DNA of 64,000 bases from Pseudomonas lini (GTDB taxonomy: Bacteria; Pseudomonadota; Gammaproteobacteria; Pseudomonadales; Pseudomonadaceae): contig NZ_JAUSSR010000018.1 in the NCBI RefSeq assembly GCF_030812475.1, positions 62,001-126,000 of the forward strand, read 5' to 3'. A program made the position numbers and the translations under genes. Each line of letters begins with the position of its first letter. The stretch's first letter is position 1. Shown here piece by piece: positions 17,375-26,222 of the stretch. The notes beneath the pieces are model-generated. The model worked only from the letters and a program-made list of their open reading frames with translations. It had not been told where the DNA came from and ran no database searches.

Positions 17375-17808
17375 GTCAATAATCCTGTATGCGGGGAATG
17401 TTGCGGCCACAGTTGCGCTCGAACCGACCTACTGAGCTGTGTCAATTGGTCGACTGATCAGGAAATACGTATGGCGGTAGATTGACGTCAAATGTTCGTC
17501 GAGAGGGGTATTGCAGGCTTCATGCCTGCAAGTGTTACCGTTGGTCGGCTATTTAGAAAATCGATGGAACTAATCCGGTTCGCTTGCGGCGTTTGCGTCG
17601 ATGCGCAAAAGCCTTTCGGAAAACCGCAGCGCCAGCGGAAGACCGTACCGGACCGTCCTGCTCCATCGTTGGGGTGGGATGACTGGCGATAGATATTTTT
17701 CAGGTAGCCGTGAAACAGGCTCATATCTACAATTTTCTGCGGGCAATACGCGGCAACCGGGTTGTTAACCCGTTGCGCGTAATACCTGCAAAAAGAAAAG
17801 CGTTTAAA
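17375..17808. other. Gene-poor gap with one hairpin
   Basis: No supported gene was found in this 434-bp stretch. It holds an inverted repeat, TGCAGGC-TTCAT-GCCTGCA, at 17512-17530. Short open frames on both strands (17488-17724 and 17492-17692) lack ribosome sites and recognisable domains. Confidence 0.5.
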
Positions 17809-19548
17809 TCAATTAAGGGTCTTGATGCGGCCAATCACCGAGCCGGCTTCAAAATAGTCGCCGGCCTGTTTGGCGATCTGCACCTGGCCTTCACAAGGTG
17901 CCAGGACCGACGTTTCCATTTTCATGGCTTCTACCACCGCGATCACTTGCCCGGCACTCACCGACTCGCCGTCTTCGACGACCCAGGTATGCAGGTTCCC
18001 CGCCACGGGCGTCAGCACCGCCTGCGGATCAGTGACCTCGGACGGGACCGTGCTTTCGCTGGCGGTGCCCGCTGCATTCAGGCTGACGCCTCGCAGCAGC
18101 GCCGCCGGAAGGCCCAGTTCGTGGCGTTTGCCGTCGATCTCGACAAATGTGCGCAGGATGCCAGGGTCGACCGAGACAGCAGCACGTGGGGCGAGCGTGA
18201 TCTGTTCGGCGAAATCGGTCTCGATCCAGCGCGTGTGTACGGCGAATTTATCAGCACCGGTGAAGTCGTCATGGTCCATCACGGCCCGGTGGAACGGCAG
18301 CACCGAGGCGATGCCCTCAATATTGAATTCAGCCAGGGCGCGCCGGGCGCGGACGATAGCCTGTTCGCGGGTAGCGCCGGTGACGATCAGTTTGGCCATC
18401 ATCGAATCGAAGGTGCTGGGCACTCGCGAGCCGCTGATCACGCCGCTGTCCAGACGCACGCCCGGGCCAGACGGTGGCAGGAAATCGGTGATCTGACCGG
18501 GGGTGGGCAGGAAGCCCTTGCCGGGGTCTTCCGCGTTGATGCGAAATTCGAAGCTGTGGCCACGCGGGGTCGGCGTCTCATTGAAGGACAACGGTAAACC
18601 ATCGGCGATGCGCAGTTGTTCGATCACCAGATCAACCCCAGTGGTCTCTTCGGTCACCGGGTGCTCGACCTGCAAGCGGGTATTGACCTCCAGGAACGAC
18701 AGGGTGCCATCCTGGCTGAGCAGGAACTCCACAGTGCCGGCACCGACATAGCCGGCCTTGGCGCAAATATCCTGAGCGGACTGATGAATACGCTGGCGCT
18801 GTTCGTCACTGATAAAGGGCGCCGGCGCTTCCTCCACCAGCTTCTGATTGCGCCGCTGCAAGGAGCAGTCACGCGTGCCGACGACGACGACCTTGCCGTG
18901 TTTGTCGGCGAGGATCTGCGCTTCGATGTGCCGGGGACGGTCGAGGAACTGTTCGACGTAGCATTCGCCACGACCAAAGGCCGCTTGCGCCTCGCGTACG
19001 GCGGAGGCGAACAATTCAGCCACTTCATCCATGCGCCAGGCGACTTTCATGCCGCGTCCGCCGCCGCCAAAGGCCGCTTTGATGGCGATTGGCAGGCCGT
19101 GCTGTTCGGCAAAAGCCAGTACTTCGGCGGCGCTTTCGACCGGGCCAGGCGTACCGGCCACCAGGGGCGCACCGACCAGGTGGGCAATTTTTCGCGCCTC
19201 GACCTTGTCGCCGAGCACGTCGATGGTCTCTGGGTTGGGACCGACCCAGATCAGCCCGGCCTCGATCACCGCCCGGGCGAAGTCGGCTCTTTCCGACAGA
19301 AAACCATAGCCGGGGTGCACGGCATCGGCGCCGCTGCGTTTGGCGACGGCAATCAGTTTGCCGATATCCAGGTAGGTCTCGGCCGGGCGCTGGCCATTCA
19401 GCGAGTAGGCTTCGTCGGCCTGGCGTACGTGCAGGGCGTCGATGTCCGCGTCGGCATACACCGCGACAGACTGCACGCCATAGTCGCGGCAGGCGCGGGC
19501 GATGCGGACGGCAATTTCACCACGGTTGGCAATCAGTAATTTTTTCAT
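17809..19548 (-). CDS. Biotin carboxylase-biotin carrier fusion protein of a Pxp-type cluster
   Basis: This 579-residue protein has a biotin carboxylase domain (about residues 1-450), with the ATP-grasp glycine loop AFGGGGRGMKV and the EVNTRLQVEHPVTE active-site segment. A C-terminal biotinyl domain follows, with the attachment lysine Lys543 in VEAMKMET. It would carboxylate its own biotin with ATP and bicarbonate. Its start overlaps the stop of the AHS1-AHS2 protein by four bases (ATGA), so the two are coupled. In urea carboxylase, AHS1/AHS2-type sequence forms the carboxyltransferase, so this pair could make a complete split carboxylase. The acceptor is unknown. Confidence 0.85.
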   Translation of the reverse strand: MKKLLIANRGEIAVRIARACRDYGVQSVAVYADADIDALHVRQADEAYSLNGQRPAETYLDIGKLIAVAKRSGADAVHPGYGFLSERADFARAVIEAGLIWVGPNPETIDVLGDKVEARKIAHLVGAPLVAGTPGPVESAAEVLAFAEQHGLPIAIKAAFGGGGRGMKVAWRMDEVAELFASAVREAQAAFGRGECYVEQFLDRPRHIEAQILADKHGKVVVVGTRDCSLQRRNQKLVEEAPAPFISDEQRQRIHQSAQDICAKAGYVGAGTVEFLLSQDGTLSFLEVNTRLQVEHPVTEETTGVDLVIEQLRIADGLPLSFNETPTPRGHSFEFRINAEDPGKGFLPTPGQITDFLPPSGPGVRLDSGVISGSRVPSTFDSMMAKLIVTGATREQAIVRARRALAEFNIEGIASVLPFHRAVMDHDDFTGADKFAVHTRWIETDFAEQITLAPRAAVSVDPGILRTFVEIDGKRHELGLPAALLRGVSLNAAGTASESTVPSEVTDPQAVLTPVAGNLHTWVVEDGESVSAGQVIAVVEAMKMETSVLAPCEGQVQIAKQAGDYFEAGSVIGRIKTLN

Positions 19549-21164
19549 GGGATTTTGTTCACGTCGGCAGTTGAAGAAGAGGCGGGTGTAACGGGTTGAA
19601 GCTCTTTGAAGCCGTTCAAAGGGTTGAAGCGAATCTGCGCATTGATCGGTATCTGGCCAGCCAGATCGAGGTGGTAGCTGGCGACTGCGGCGATCACCGG
19701 ATAGCCGCCTGTCAACGGGTGATCGGCGAGAAACAGCACCGGTTGGCCGCTGGCCGGAACCTGAATGGCGCCGACGGAAGTGCCTTCGCTGGGCAACTCC
19801 TGGTGGTTGCTGCGCTCCAGCGGCGTTTCACCGGCCAGACGAATACCGACGCGGTTGGACTGTGAGGTGACGCGCCAGAGCTGGCTGCTCAGACGCTGAA
19901 TGGCGGCTTCGGTAAACCAGTCGGTGCGCGGCCCCATGACCACGTCGAGGGTCACGATGTTGGCCGTAGTGGGCAGATCGAAGGCGGGTGCTTCGTTCAG
20001 CGATACGCTGGTGCCTGTCGTCAGCGCCGTAAAACCCAGTCGGTCACCGGCCGCGAGAGCAGGGGGACCGACCTGGGCGAGGGTATCTGTCGACAGACTG
20101 CCCAGCACCGGAGCGACCTCAAAGCCGCCGCGAATCGACAAGTAGCTGCGCAACCCTGCCAAAGGTGAACCCAGGCTGACCTTGTCACCGTCCTCCAGCT
20201 CGATGGGCTGGTAGTTGGCGGCAGGCCATTGCAGGCCACTGGCGTTGGTGATGGTGACCGGGGTTTGCGCGCCGGTGATCGCTATCACCGCACGGCCATG
20301 ACAGACGAAGCTCAGGCCGCCGAGTACCGCTTCCACACAGGCCATGTCCGAGGGATTGCCGACCGCGCGGTTGGCCGCTCGCAGGGCGCCGAGGTCCAGC
20401 GCGCCGGAACGGGATACGCCTTGGCCGGTCTGGCCGGGACGACCCATATCCTGCAAGACGCTGTGCAAACCGGGCGTGATGATTTCCAGACAGGCACCGC
20501 TGGGCGCGGCGGCACTTGCAGGCACCGTGGGGGCGGGCAGGCCGCCCGCCGGGAGCGGCCCGGCATCGGTAAAACGCACTTTATAGCCGGGGCGCAGCAG
20601 GGCCGACTCAGCGCGGTTCAGGTCCCACATCTGCAAAGGCGTGACGCCGATGATCTGCCACCCACCGGGGCTGGCTTGCGGATAAACGCCGCTGAATTCA
20701 CCCGCCAAGGCAACCGCACCTGCGGGTATGCGGGTGCGCGGAGTTTGTCGGCGAGGCACCTGGAAACCCGCACCGCCGGTCAGGTAGGCGAAGCCCGGAG
20801 CGAATCCGCAGAAGGCCACGCTGTAGTCATGGGCGGTGTGGCGCCGGACCACCTCGGCGCGGCTGATTCCCAGCAGCGTGGCGACCTCGTCGAGGTCTTC
20901 GCCATTGTAGTGAACGGGGATTTCCACCCGGCGATGCTCGATCGCGCGGCGCTGGCTCAGATCCTGGCCAGCGATACGATTGACGAGCGCCTGCTGCGTA
21001 ATGGCGCTGGGACGGAATTGGATCAGCAGGGTGCGTGCGGCGGGAATGATTTCTTCCACGCCCGCAATTGGCTCCGCCGTCAGGGCGTCGAACAATGCCA
21101 GGGTCTCGTCCAGGTCGTTCAATTCGACGAGCAGGGCGTCCAGGTTGACGGGTAAAAAACGCAC
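19545..21164 (-). CDS. PxpB-PxpC fusion (KipI-KipA; allophanate hydrolase subunit 1 and 2 domains)
   Basis: This 539-residue protein fuses two domains that are separate in E. coli PxpB and PxpC. Residues about 1-200 are the AHS1/KipI domain (GFAPGFAYLTGG), and residues about 225-525 are the AHS2/KipA domain (PGLHSVLQDMGRPGQTGQGVSRSGALD). PxpABC hydrolyses 5-oxoproline to glutamate with ATP. The same domain pair is the carboxyltransferase of urea carboxylase. It lies nine bases after the DUF1445 gene and overlaps the biotin carboxylase gene. The association with a biotin subunit is the odd feature of this copy. Confidence 0.85.
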   Translation of the reverse strand: MRFLPVNLDALLVELNDLDETLALFDALTAEPIAGVEEIIPAARTLLIQFRPSAITQQALVNRIAGQDLSQRRAIEHRRVEIPVHYNGEDLDEVATLLGISRAEVVRRHTAHDYSVAFCGFAPGFAYLTGGAGFQVPRRQTPRTRIPAGAVALAGEFSGVYPQASPGGWQIIGVTPLQMWDLNRAESALLRPGYKVRFTDAGPLPAGGLPAPTVPASAAAPSGACLEIITPGLHSVLQDMGRPGQTGQGVSRSGALDLGALRAANRAVGNPSDMACVEAVLGGLSFVCHGRAVIAITGAQTPVTITNASGLQWPAANYQPIELEDGDKVSLGSPLAGLRSYLSIRGGFEVAPVLGSLSTDTLAQVGPPALAAGDRLGFTALTTGTSVSLNEAPAFDLPTTANIVTLDVVMGPRTDWFTEAAIQRLSSQLWRVTSQSNRVGIRLAGETPLERSNHQELPSEGTSVGAIQVPASGQPVLFLADHPLTGGYPVIAAVASYHLDLAGQIPINAQIRFNPLNGFKELQPVTPASSSTADVNKIP

Positions 21165-21173
21165 GGCAGACTC

Positions 21174-21980
21174 CTAGACGTGGTACGTGCTGTCAGGCAC
21201 ATCGGTGATGAACATATGGCCGGGCGAATGGGTGATTGCGAAGGGCACGCCCGAGGCCATGACCGCCGCCTGAGGCGTTACTCCGCAAGCCCAGAACACC
21301 GGGATCTCTCCCGGCTCGATGCGTACGGCGTCGCCGAAGTCGGGACAAGCCAGGTCCTGGATACCAAGCAACCCAGGCTCGCCGATGTGCACCGGGGCGC
21401 CATGGACCGAGGGGTAGCGCCCGGAGATACCGCAGGCCTCGGCCACGCGATCGGCGGGGATCGGTCGCATGGAAACCACCATCTCACCCTTCAGACGTCC
21501 GGCCGGACGGCAGGCACGGTTGGTCAGGTACATCGGTACGTTGCAGCCATCGGCGATATGCCGCACTTCTATGCCGGCCTCTTGCAGGGCCGTTTCAAAG
21601 GTAAAGCTGCAGCCGATCAGAAAGGTCACCATGTCGTCATGTTCGGCCCAGGCTTTCGTGGCGTCGCTGACTTCTTCCACCAGCTTGCCGTCACGCCAGA
21701 TGCGGTAGAGGGGCAGGTCAGTTCGCAGATCAGCGCCTTCAGCCAGCAGGGTGCTTGGGCTTGCGGCATCGGTGACGTCAAGGACCGGACACGCTTTCGG
21801 GTTACGCTGGGCATACAGCAGGAAGTCATAGGCCCAGTCACGCGGCAAGGCAATCAGGTTCGCTTGAGTCATGCCCGGTGCGATACCGGCGGTGGGGGTG
21901 ACCAGACCGCCACGGTAGGCGCAGCGTGCTTCACGGCCAGCGGCGATGGCCGCCTGACGCGCGCGATCAAGGGCGTTCAT
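21174..21980 (-). CDS. DUF1445 family putative hydro-lyase (YcsI-like)
   Basis: This 268-residue protein belongs to the DUF1445/YcsI family, seen in the N-terminal ARQAAIAAGREARCAYRGGLVTPTAGIAPGMTQ region (split here by memory of the pattern) and in CGVTPQAAVMASGVPFAITHSPGHMF near the end. The family is annotated as hydro-lyase, and a related domain occurs in the mitochondrial D-glutamate cyclase protein, which links it to 5-oxoproline chemistry. It overlaps the PxpA stop/start region by four bases and sits nine bases before the AHS1-AHS2 fusion, so it is a member of the operon. Biochemical activity is not established from sequence. Confidence 0.8.
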   Translation of the reverse strand: MNALDRARQAAIAAGREARCAYRGGLVTPTAGIAPGMTQANLIALPRDWAYDFLLYAQRNPKACPVLDVTDAASPSTLLAEGADLRTDLPLYRIWRDGKLVEEVSDATKAWAEHDDMVTFLIGCSFTFETALQEAGIEVRHIADGCNVPMYLTNRACRPAGRLKGEMVVSMRPIPADRVAEACGISGRYPSVHGAPVHIGEPGLLGIQDLACPDFGDAVRIEPGEIPVFWACGVTPQAAVMASGVPFAITHSPGHMFITDVPDSTYHV

Positions 21981-22747
21981 CGACGACCTCCGGCAAAGGG
22001 TTGCAAGGACATGTTGGCCTGTTCCAGCACGCGGCGCAGCTCGCGGGCCATTTCCACCGCTGCCGGGCTGTCGCCATGGACACAGATCGAGTCGGCCTGG
22101 ATTCTGGTCAGGCTGCCGTCGATCGCTTCGATGGTGCCGTCTTCAACCAGGCGCAACATGCGTTGGGCGACGAGCTTGGGATCGTGCAGCACGGCGCCTG
22201 GTTCGCGGCGAGAGACGAGGGTGCCCTGAGGCGTATAGGCGCGGTCGGCGAACGCTTCGGCGATACACTGCAAACCCTCGTTACGGGCCAGTTCAATCAG
22301 GCTTGAGCCTGCCAAGGCGACCAAAATGAGGTTGGAGTCGATCGCGCGGATGGCTTCGATCACGGCCAGCGCCTGACGGCGATCGTGAGCAATGGTGTTG
22401 TACAAGGCGCCATGGGGCTTCACATAGCGCACGCAGGTGCCGGCGGCCTTGGCCAGGCCCTGCAGCGCGCCGATCTGGTAGATCACGTCGGCCGTCAGCT
22501 CATCGCTGGCCACATCCATGTTGCGTCGGCCAAAACCCACTTTGTCCGGGTAAGCGACATGGGCACCGATGGTGACGTTTTTTGCCGCTGCAGCTTTCAG
22601 TGTCCGCAGGATGCCGGCCGGGTCGCCGGCGTGAAAACCGCAGGCGACATTGGCGCTGGTCACGACATCGAGCATCGCGGCATCGTCGCCCATGCTCCAG
22701 GCGCCAAAGCTTTCGCCCAGGTCGCTGTTGATATCTATCGTTGGCAT
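21977..22747 (-). CDS. pxpA: 5-oxoprolinase subunit A (LamB/YcsF family)
   Basis: This 256-residue protein is a LamB/YcsF-family enzyme with the family start DINSDLGESFG and the metal/active-site stretches SANVACGFHAGDP and YVKPHGALYN. In E. coli and Bacillus this subunit works with PxpB and PxpC to open 5-oxoproline. ATG 22747 has AAGGAG upstream; a longer reading to 22798 has no support. It follows the NRAMP transporter gene by 28 bases and overlaps the DUF1445 gene by four. The cluster order is transporter, pxpA, DUF1445, pxpBC fusion, biotin carboxylase. Confidence 0.88.
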   Translation of the reverse strand: MPTIDINSDLGESFGAWSMGDDAAMLDVVTSANVACGFHAGDPAGILRTLKAAAAKNVTIGAHVAYPDKVGFGRRNMDVASDELTADVIYQIGALQGLAKAAGTCVRYVKPHGALYNTIAHDRRQALAVIEAIRAIDSNLILVALAGSSLIELARNEGLQCIAEAFADRAYTPQGTLVSRREPGAVLHDPKLVAQRMLRLVEDGTIEAIDGSLTRIQADSICVHGDSPAAVEMARELRRVLEQANMSLQPFAGGRR

Positions 22748-22775
22748 TAACGTGACTCCTTTTTCGTTATCGGGC

Positions 22776-24029
22776 TCAGGCAACGTTGAGGAAGGCAAAG
22801 ATCGGCACGACGGAGTTGATAGCCATGTACCAGGTCAGCAGGCAGGTCAGGGCGCCCAGCACCAGCAGCCAGCGTGGGTAATGGTAACCGTCCATGAGGT
22901 CCGGCCGGCGCCAGCCGACGTAGATAAAGATGCTCAGGCCGATTGGCAGTATCAGGCCATTGAAACCGCCCGCAAACAGCAGCAATGCGGCAGGCGCGGT
23001 ACCCATCAGGACAAAGATCAGCAGCGACAGGGCGATGAACACGGTGGTGGCGCGGTTGCGACCCTGCTCGGTGATGTCCGGCTTGAACACGGTGATAAAG
23101 GAGATGGAGGTGTAAGCGGCGCCGATCACGCTGGTGATACTGGCGGCCCAGAGGATGAGACCGAAGACGCGCAGGCCGATCTGCCCGGCCGCTGCCTGGA
23201 AGGCTTGTGCGGCCGGATTGGCGCCCTGACCCGAGGTGTCGATCACTACGCCGCTGGCAACAACGCCGAGGATGGCGAGGAACAGGATGTAGCGCATGAG
23301 ACCGGTGACCAGGATGCCGCTCAGGGCTGCCTTGGTCACTGCCTCAAGATTTTCTACCCCGGTAGTGCCGCGGTCGAGCAGTTTGTGAGCCCCCGCATAG
23401 GTGATGTAACCGCCGACCGTGCCGCCGACAATGGTGGTAATGGTGGCGAAGTTGATCTGGTCCGGCAGTACGGTCTGGTAGAGGGCTTCACCCAGTGGCG
23501 GGTTAGAGGCAAAGGCCACGAACAGCGTCAGGCCAATCATCACCACACCCAGCACGACGATCAGCCGGTCGACGGCCAATCCGGCGCGGTGGGAGAGGAA
23601 GATGCCGATGGCCAACAGCGCGCTCAGGCTGCCGCCCCATTTTGCATCAAGCCCCATCAGCGCGTTCAGACCCAGCCCGGCACCGGCGATGTTGCCGACG
23701 TTGAACACCAGCCCGCCGAAGATCACCAGCACCGCCAGCACATAACCACTGCCTGGAATCGCTTTGTTGGCCAGATCCGAGGCACGCATCCGGGTCAGGG
23801 AGACGATACGCCAGACGTTAAGTTGAACCACGAAGTCGATCAGGATCGACGCCAGGATACCGAAGGCAAATGCTGCGCCCATCTTGGCCGTGAACGTGGC
23901 GGTCTGGGTGATGAAGCCAGGGCCGATGGCGGAAGTCGCCATCATGAAAATGGCGGCGATCAGGGAAGAGCGTCGCGCCTTTGTAAATGCTTGAGCGGTC
24001 TGGGTCTGTGTCACGGCTGACTGTGTCAC
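22776..24029 (-). CDS. NRAMP-family transporter (YcsG-like)
   Basis: This 417-residue membrane protein has about eleven hydrophobic helices and the NRAMP-fold start AIFMMATSAIGPGFITQTATF. The metal-binding DPG of true manganese transporters is replaced by IGPGF, typical of the YcsG-like group that sits beside ycsF/pxpA genes. It is therefore more likely an organic-substrate carrier than a metal importer. GTG 24029 was chosen because AGGAAT lies six bases upstream; the open frame runs 45 codons further with no support. It is the first gene of the cluster, divergent from the GntR regulator. Confidence 0.85.
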   Translation of the reverse strand: MTQSAVTQTQTAQAFTKARRSSLIAAIFMMATSAIGPGFITQTATFTAKMGAAFAFGILASILIDFVVQLNVWRIVSLTRMRASDLANKAIPGSGYVLAVLVIFGGLVFNVGNIAGAGLGLNALMGLDAKWGGSLSALLAIGIFLSHRAGLAVDRLIVVLGVVMIGLTLFVAFASNPPLGEALYQTVLPDQINFATITTIVGGTVGGYITYAGAHKLLDRGTTGVENLEAVTKAALSGILVTGLMRYILFLAILGVVASGVVIDTSGQGANPAAQAFQAAAGQIGLRVFGLILWAASITSVIGAAYTSISFITVFKPDITEQGRNRATTVFIALSLLIFVLMGTAPAALLLFAGGFNGLILPIGLSIFIYVGWRRPDLMDGYHYPRWLLVLGALTCLLTWYMAINSVVPIFAFLNVA

Positions 24030-24097
24030 GGCATCATTCCTACGGGTGGGAGATGGTTTGATTGAGCAACGAGCGTGCCAAGATTCAATGATCGGCT

Positions 24098-24113
24098 TGT
24101 ATGTGTTGATACA
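24098..24113. promoter_or_regulatory. Operator candidate TGTAT-GTGTTG-ATACA
   Basis: A five-base-arm inverted repeat resembles the TTGTATACAA-like sites of FCD-type GntR repressors. It lies between the NRAMP/Pxp operon and the divergent GntR gene. Confidence 0.45.
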
Positions 24114-24123
24114 TATGGCTTTG

Positions 24124-24136
24124 ATTGTTGAACAAT
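24124..24136. promoter_or_regulatory. Operator or promoter palindrome ATTGTT-G-AACAAT
   Basis: A perfect 13-bp inverted repeat lies in the same divergent promoter region as the site at 24098. It could be a second regulator half-site cluster or part of the core promoter. Confidence 0.45.
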
Positions 24137-24284
24137 ATGATTGCCGTAGGTCGACAATGTGCACCGGTTTGTAACCTTATCACTCCTGCGTGTTACTTAA
24201 TGATGCACACGGCACCCTTGCTCCTTGCCATGCGCTGAGCTCTGATGGAACATCAAAATGACTTTCTCTGACTGCGGATCGCAT

Positions 24285-24950
24285 ATGAACGACGTTTCAC
24301 CTTCCCTACCTCGCTCGCTGGGAGAATCCATTACCCAGAAGGTCCGCAGAATGCTGGTCGAAGGTGAATTGGCTCCGGGCCAGCGGCTGTCCGAAGCAGC
24401 TCTGGCCGAAACCCTGCAGATTTCACGCAACACCTTGAGAGAAGCGTTCAGGGTCCTGACCCGTGAGGGGTTGCTCAAGCATGAACCCAATCGCGGGGTG
24501 ACCGTGGCGGAACCGGATATGGCGTCGATCATTGACATCTATCGTGTACGCCGCTTTATCGAATGCAAGGCCATTGCCCAGGGTTACCCGCTGCACCCGG
24601 GAGCGCTGCATATGCGTGAAGCGGTGGAGGTCGGCAAGCGAGCGCGTGAAGCCAGGGACTGGATGGCGGTCGGCACCGCGAACATGATGTTCCACAAGGC
24701 GATCGTCGAGCTGGCCGACAGCCCGAGACTGGTGGTGTTCTATGGGCAGATATCAGCCGAACTGCGGTTGGCCTTCGGCCTGCTCGGTGATCCCGAATTC
24801 CTGCATATGCCTTATGTCGACATGAACGCTTCAATCCTGCGCTGTATAGAAGAGGGACGACCAGAGGAAGCAACCCAGATGCTCGAAGCCTATCTGGTGC
24901 AATCGGAGCGCACCGTGCTGGCAGCCTACGAGCGCAGCAGGAAACGATAG
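24285..24950 (+). CDS. GntR-family regulator, FCD subfamily
   Basis: This 221-residue regulator has an N-terminal winged helix (SEAALAETLQISRNTLREAFRVLTREGLL) and a C-terminal helical FCD effector domain with the metal-type ligands (Asp in the IDIYRVRRFIE helix, histidines in the MFHKAIVELA and later helices). It is divergently transcribed from the Pxp operon and is the natural candidate for its repressor, likely sensing an organic acid or oxoproline-like ligand. ATG 24285 is preceded by CGGA; ATG 24258 is an alternative nine residues longer. The palindromes at 24098 and 24124 are its probable operators. Confidence 0.85.
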   Translation: MNDVSPSLPRSLGESITQKVRRMLVEGELAPGQRLSEAALAETLQISRNTLREAFRVLTREGLLKHEPNRGVTVAEPDMASIIDIYRVRRFIECKAIAQGYPLHPGALHMREAVEVGKRAREARDWMAVGTANMMFHKAIVELADSPRLVVFYGQISAELRLAFGLLGDPEFLHMPYVDMNASILRCIEEGRPEEATQMLEAYLVQSERTVLAAYERSRKR

Positions 24951-25071
24951 CGTCTGAGTAGCGCTACGAACGCTTAAGAAACCGGGGTTGCCCTACGAAG
25001 CGGTCGAGTAAGCAGCCTATGCTTGATGGTTAAAGACCGGCGCACCACGCCATCAAGACAGGAGACCGTTC

Positions 25072-26181
25072 ATGAGCGAGCGAAGCAATGCAGCGATGTT
25101 GAGCTTTGATCCGGCGTTTGCGTCGTTGCGCGATGGCCTTTCGGTCGCTCAGCAGATTGGCGACACACTCTGGGTGGCCAATGACGAAACCACGAGCCTG
25201 GAGCGTCTGAAAATCCAGGAGGCTGCGCCCGGCGACGTCGTGACGTGCGATGAGCACCAAACGTTCCAGCTCCTGGAGTATCTGGATCTGCCCCTGCCCA
25301 AGCAAGACGCCGAGATCGATATCGAGGGGTTGGCCTATGCCCATGACAGTGGTTATCTCTGGGTGGTGGGCTCCCATAGCCTGAAGCGAAGGACCGCCGA
25401 GACCGGCACTTCTGCACAGAAAAATATCAAGCGCCTGTCGACGGTAGAGGCGGACGGCAATCGCTTTCTGCTGGCCCGCATCCCAGTGGTGCAGCAGAAC
25501 GACGGCTACGCACTCGCCAGGAAGGTGGATGCCGATGGACGCACGGCGGCGCAGTTACGTGGCAACGAGGTCGGTAACGACCTGACCGCGGCAATCGCTG
25601 AAGATCCTCAACTACGCGACTTCCTGAGTATCCCGGGTAAAGACAACGGCTTCGATATCGAAGGGTTGGCGGTGATCGGCTCGCGCCTTCTGCTGGGGTT
25701 GCGTGGCCCGGTCCTTCGCGGCTGGGCTGTGTTGCTGGAGATCGAGCCCGAGCTCGACGACGATTCGACCGACACGCTGGTGCTCAAGAAGATCGGTCCG
25801 GAGGGACGCCGCTACCGCAAGCACTTCTTCGCGCTCAATGGCCTGGGTGTGCGAGACCTGTGCACTGACGGTGACGATCTGCTGATCCTGGCGGGTCCCA
25901 CCATGGATCTGGACGGTCCGGTAACGGTCTTGCGCTGGCGCGGCGGTTTCGCGTCCGACAAGGAGAGCGTGGTCTTTACGGATCAATTGGAGAAGGTGTT
26001 GGAGGTGCCTTTCGGGCAAGGCAACGATCACGCCGAGGCCATGTGTCTGTTCGAATCGGGAGAGCCGCTTGGGGAGGTTTTACTGATCCTCTATGACGCT
26101 GCGGCGCAGAGTCGTAAACACGGCGATACGGATGTGGAAGGGGACCTGTTCATTCTGAATCAGTCCCCTGTTCGGTCCTGA
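25072..26181 (+). CDS. DUF3616-containing protein
   Basis: This 369-residue protein shows the DUF3616 features: EIDIEGLAYAHDSGYLWVVGSHS, then GFDIEGLAVIGSRLLLGLRGPVLRGWA, and a late ALNGLGVRDLCTDGDDLLILAGPTM, which suggest a beta-propeller. No signal peptide or membrane helix is evident. A good AGGAG ribosome site precedes the ATG. It is followed by a convergent dimethylformamidase-like gene and stands apart from the GntR gene by 121 bases. Function is not known for the family. Confidence 0.75.
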   Translation: MSERSNAAMLSFDPAFASLRDGLSVAQQIGDTLWVANDETTSLERLKIQEAAPGDVVTCDEHQTFQLLEYLDLPLPKQDAEIDIEGLAYAHDSGYLWVVGSHSLKRRTAETGTSAQKNIKRLSTVEADGNRFLLARIPVVQQNDGYALARKVDADGRTAAQLRGNEVGNDLTAAIAEDPQLRDFLSIPGKDNGFDIEGLAVIGSRLLLGLRGPVLRGWAVLLEIEPELDDDSTDTLVLKKIGPEGRRYRKHFFALNGLGVRDLCTDGDDLLILAGPTMDLDGPVTVLRWRGGFASDKESVVFTDQLEKVLEVPFGQGNDHAEAMCLFESGEPLGEVLLILYDAAAQSRKHGDTDVEGDLFILNQSPVRS

Positions 26182-26222
26182 ATAAGGTTTGCACCTACGG
26201 ATCGCCGGCATAACCAATGCAG

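Noticed and set aside
17488..17724. Small open frames in the gap before the biotin carboxylase gene
   Set aside because: No ribosome site, no domain, and both strands are open across the same sequence.
18616..19539. A 307-codon plus-strand frame opposite the biotin carboxylase gene
   Set aside because: It is a shadow of the conserved carboxylase; no family signature.
22650..24020. A 456-codon plus-strand frame opposite the NRAMP transporter
   Set aside because: Its translation is polar and biased (D, Q, G, H), a mirror of the transmembrane gene on the other strand.
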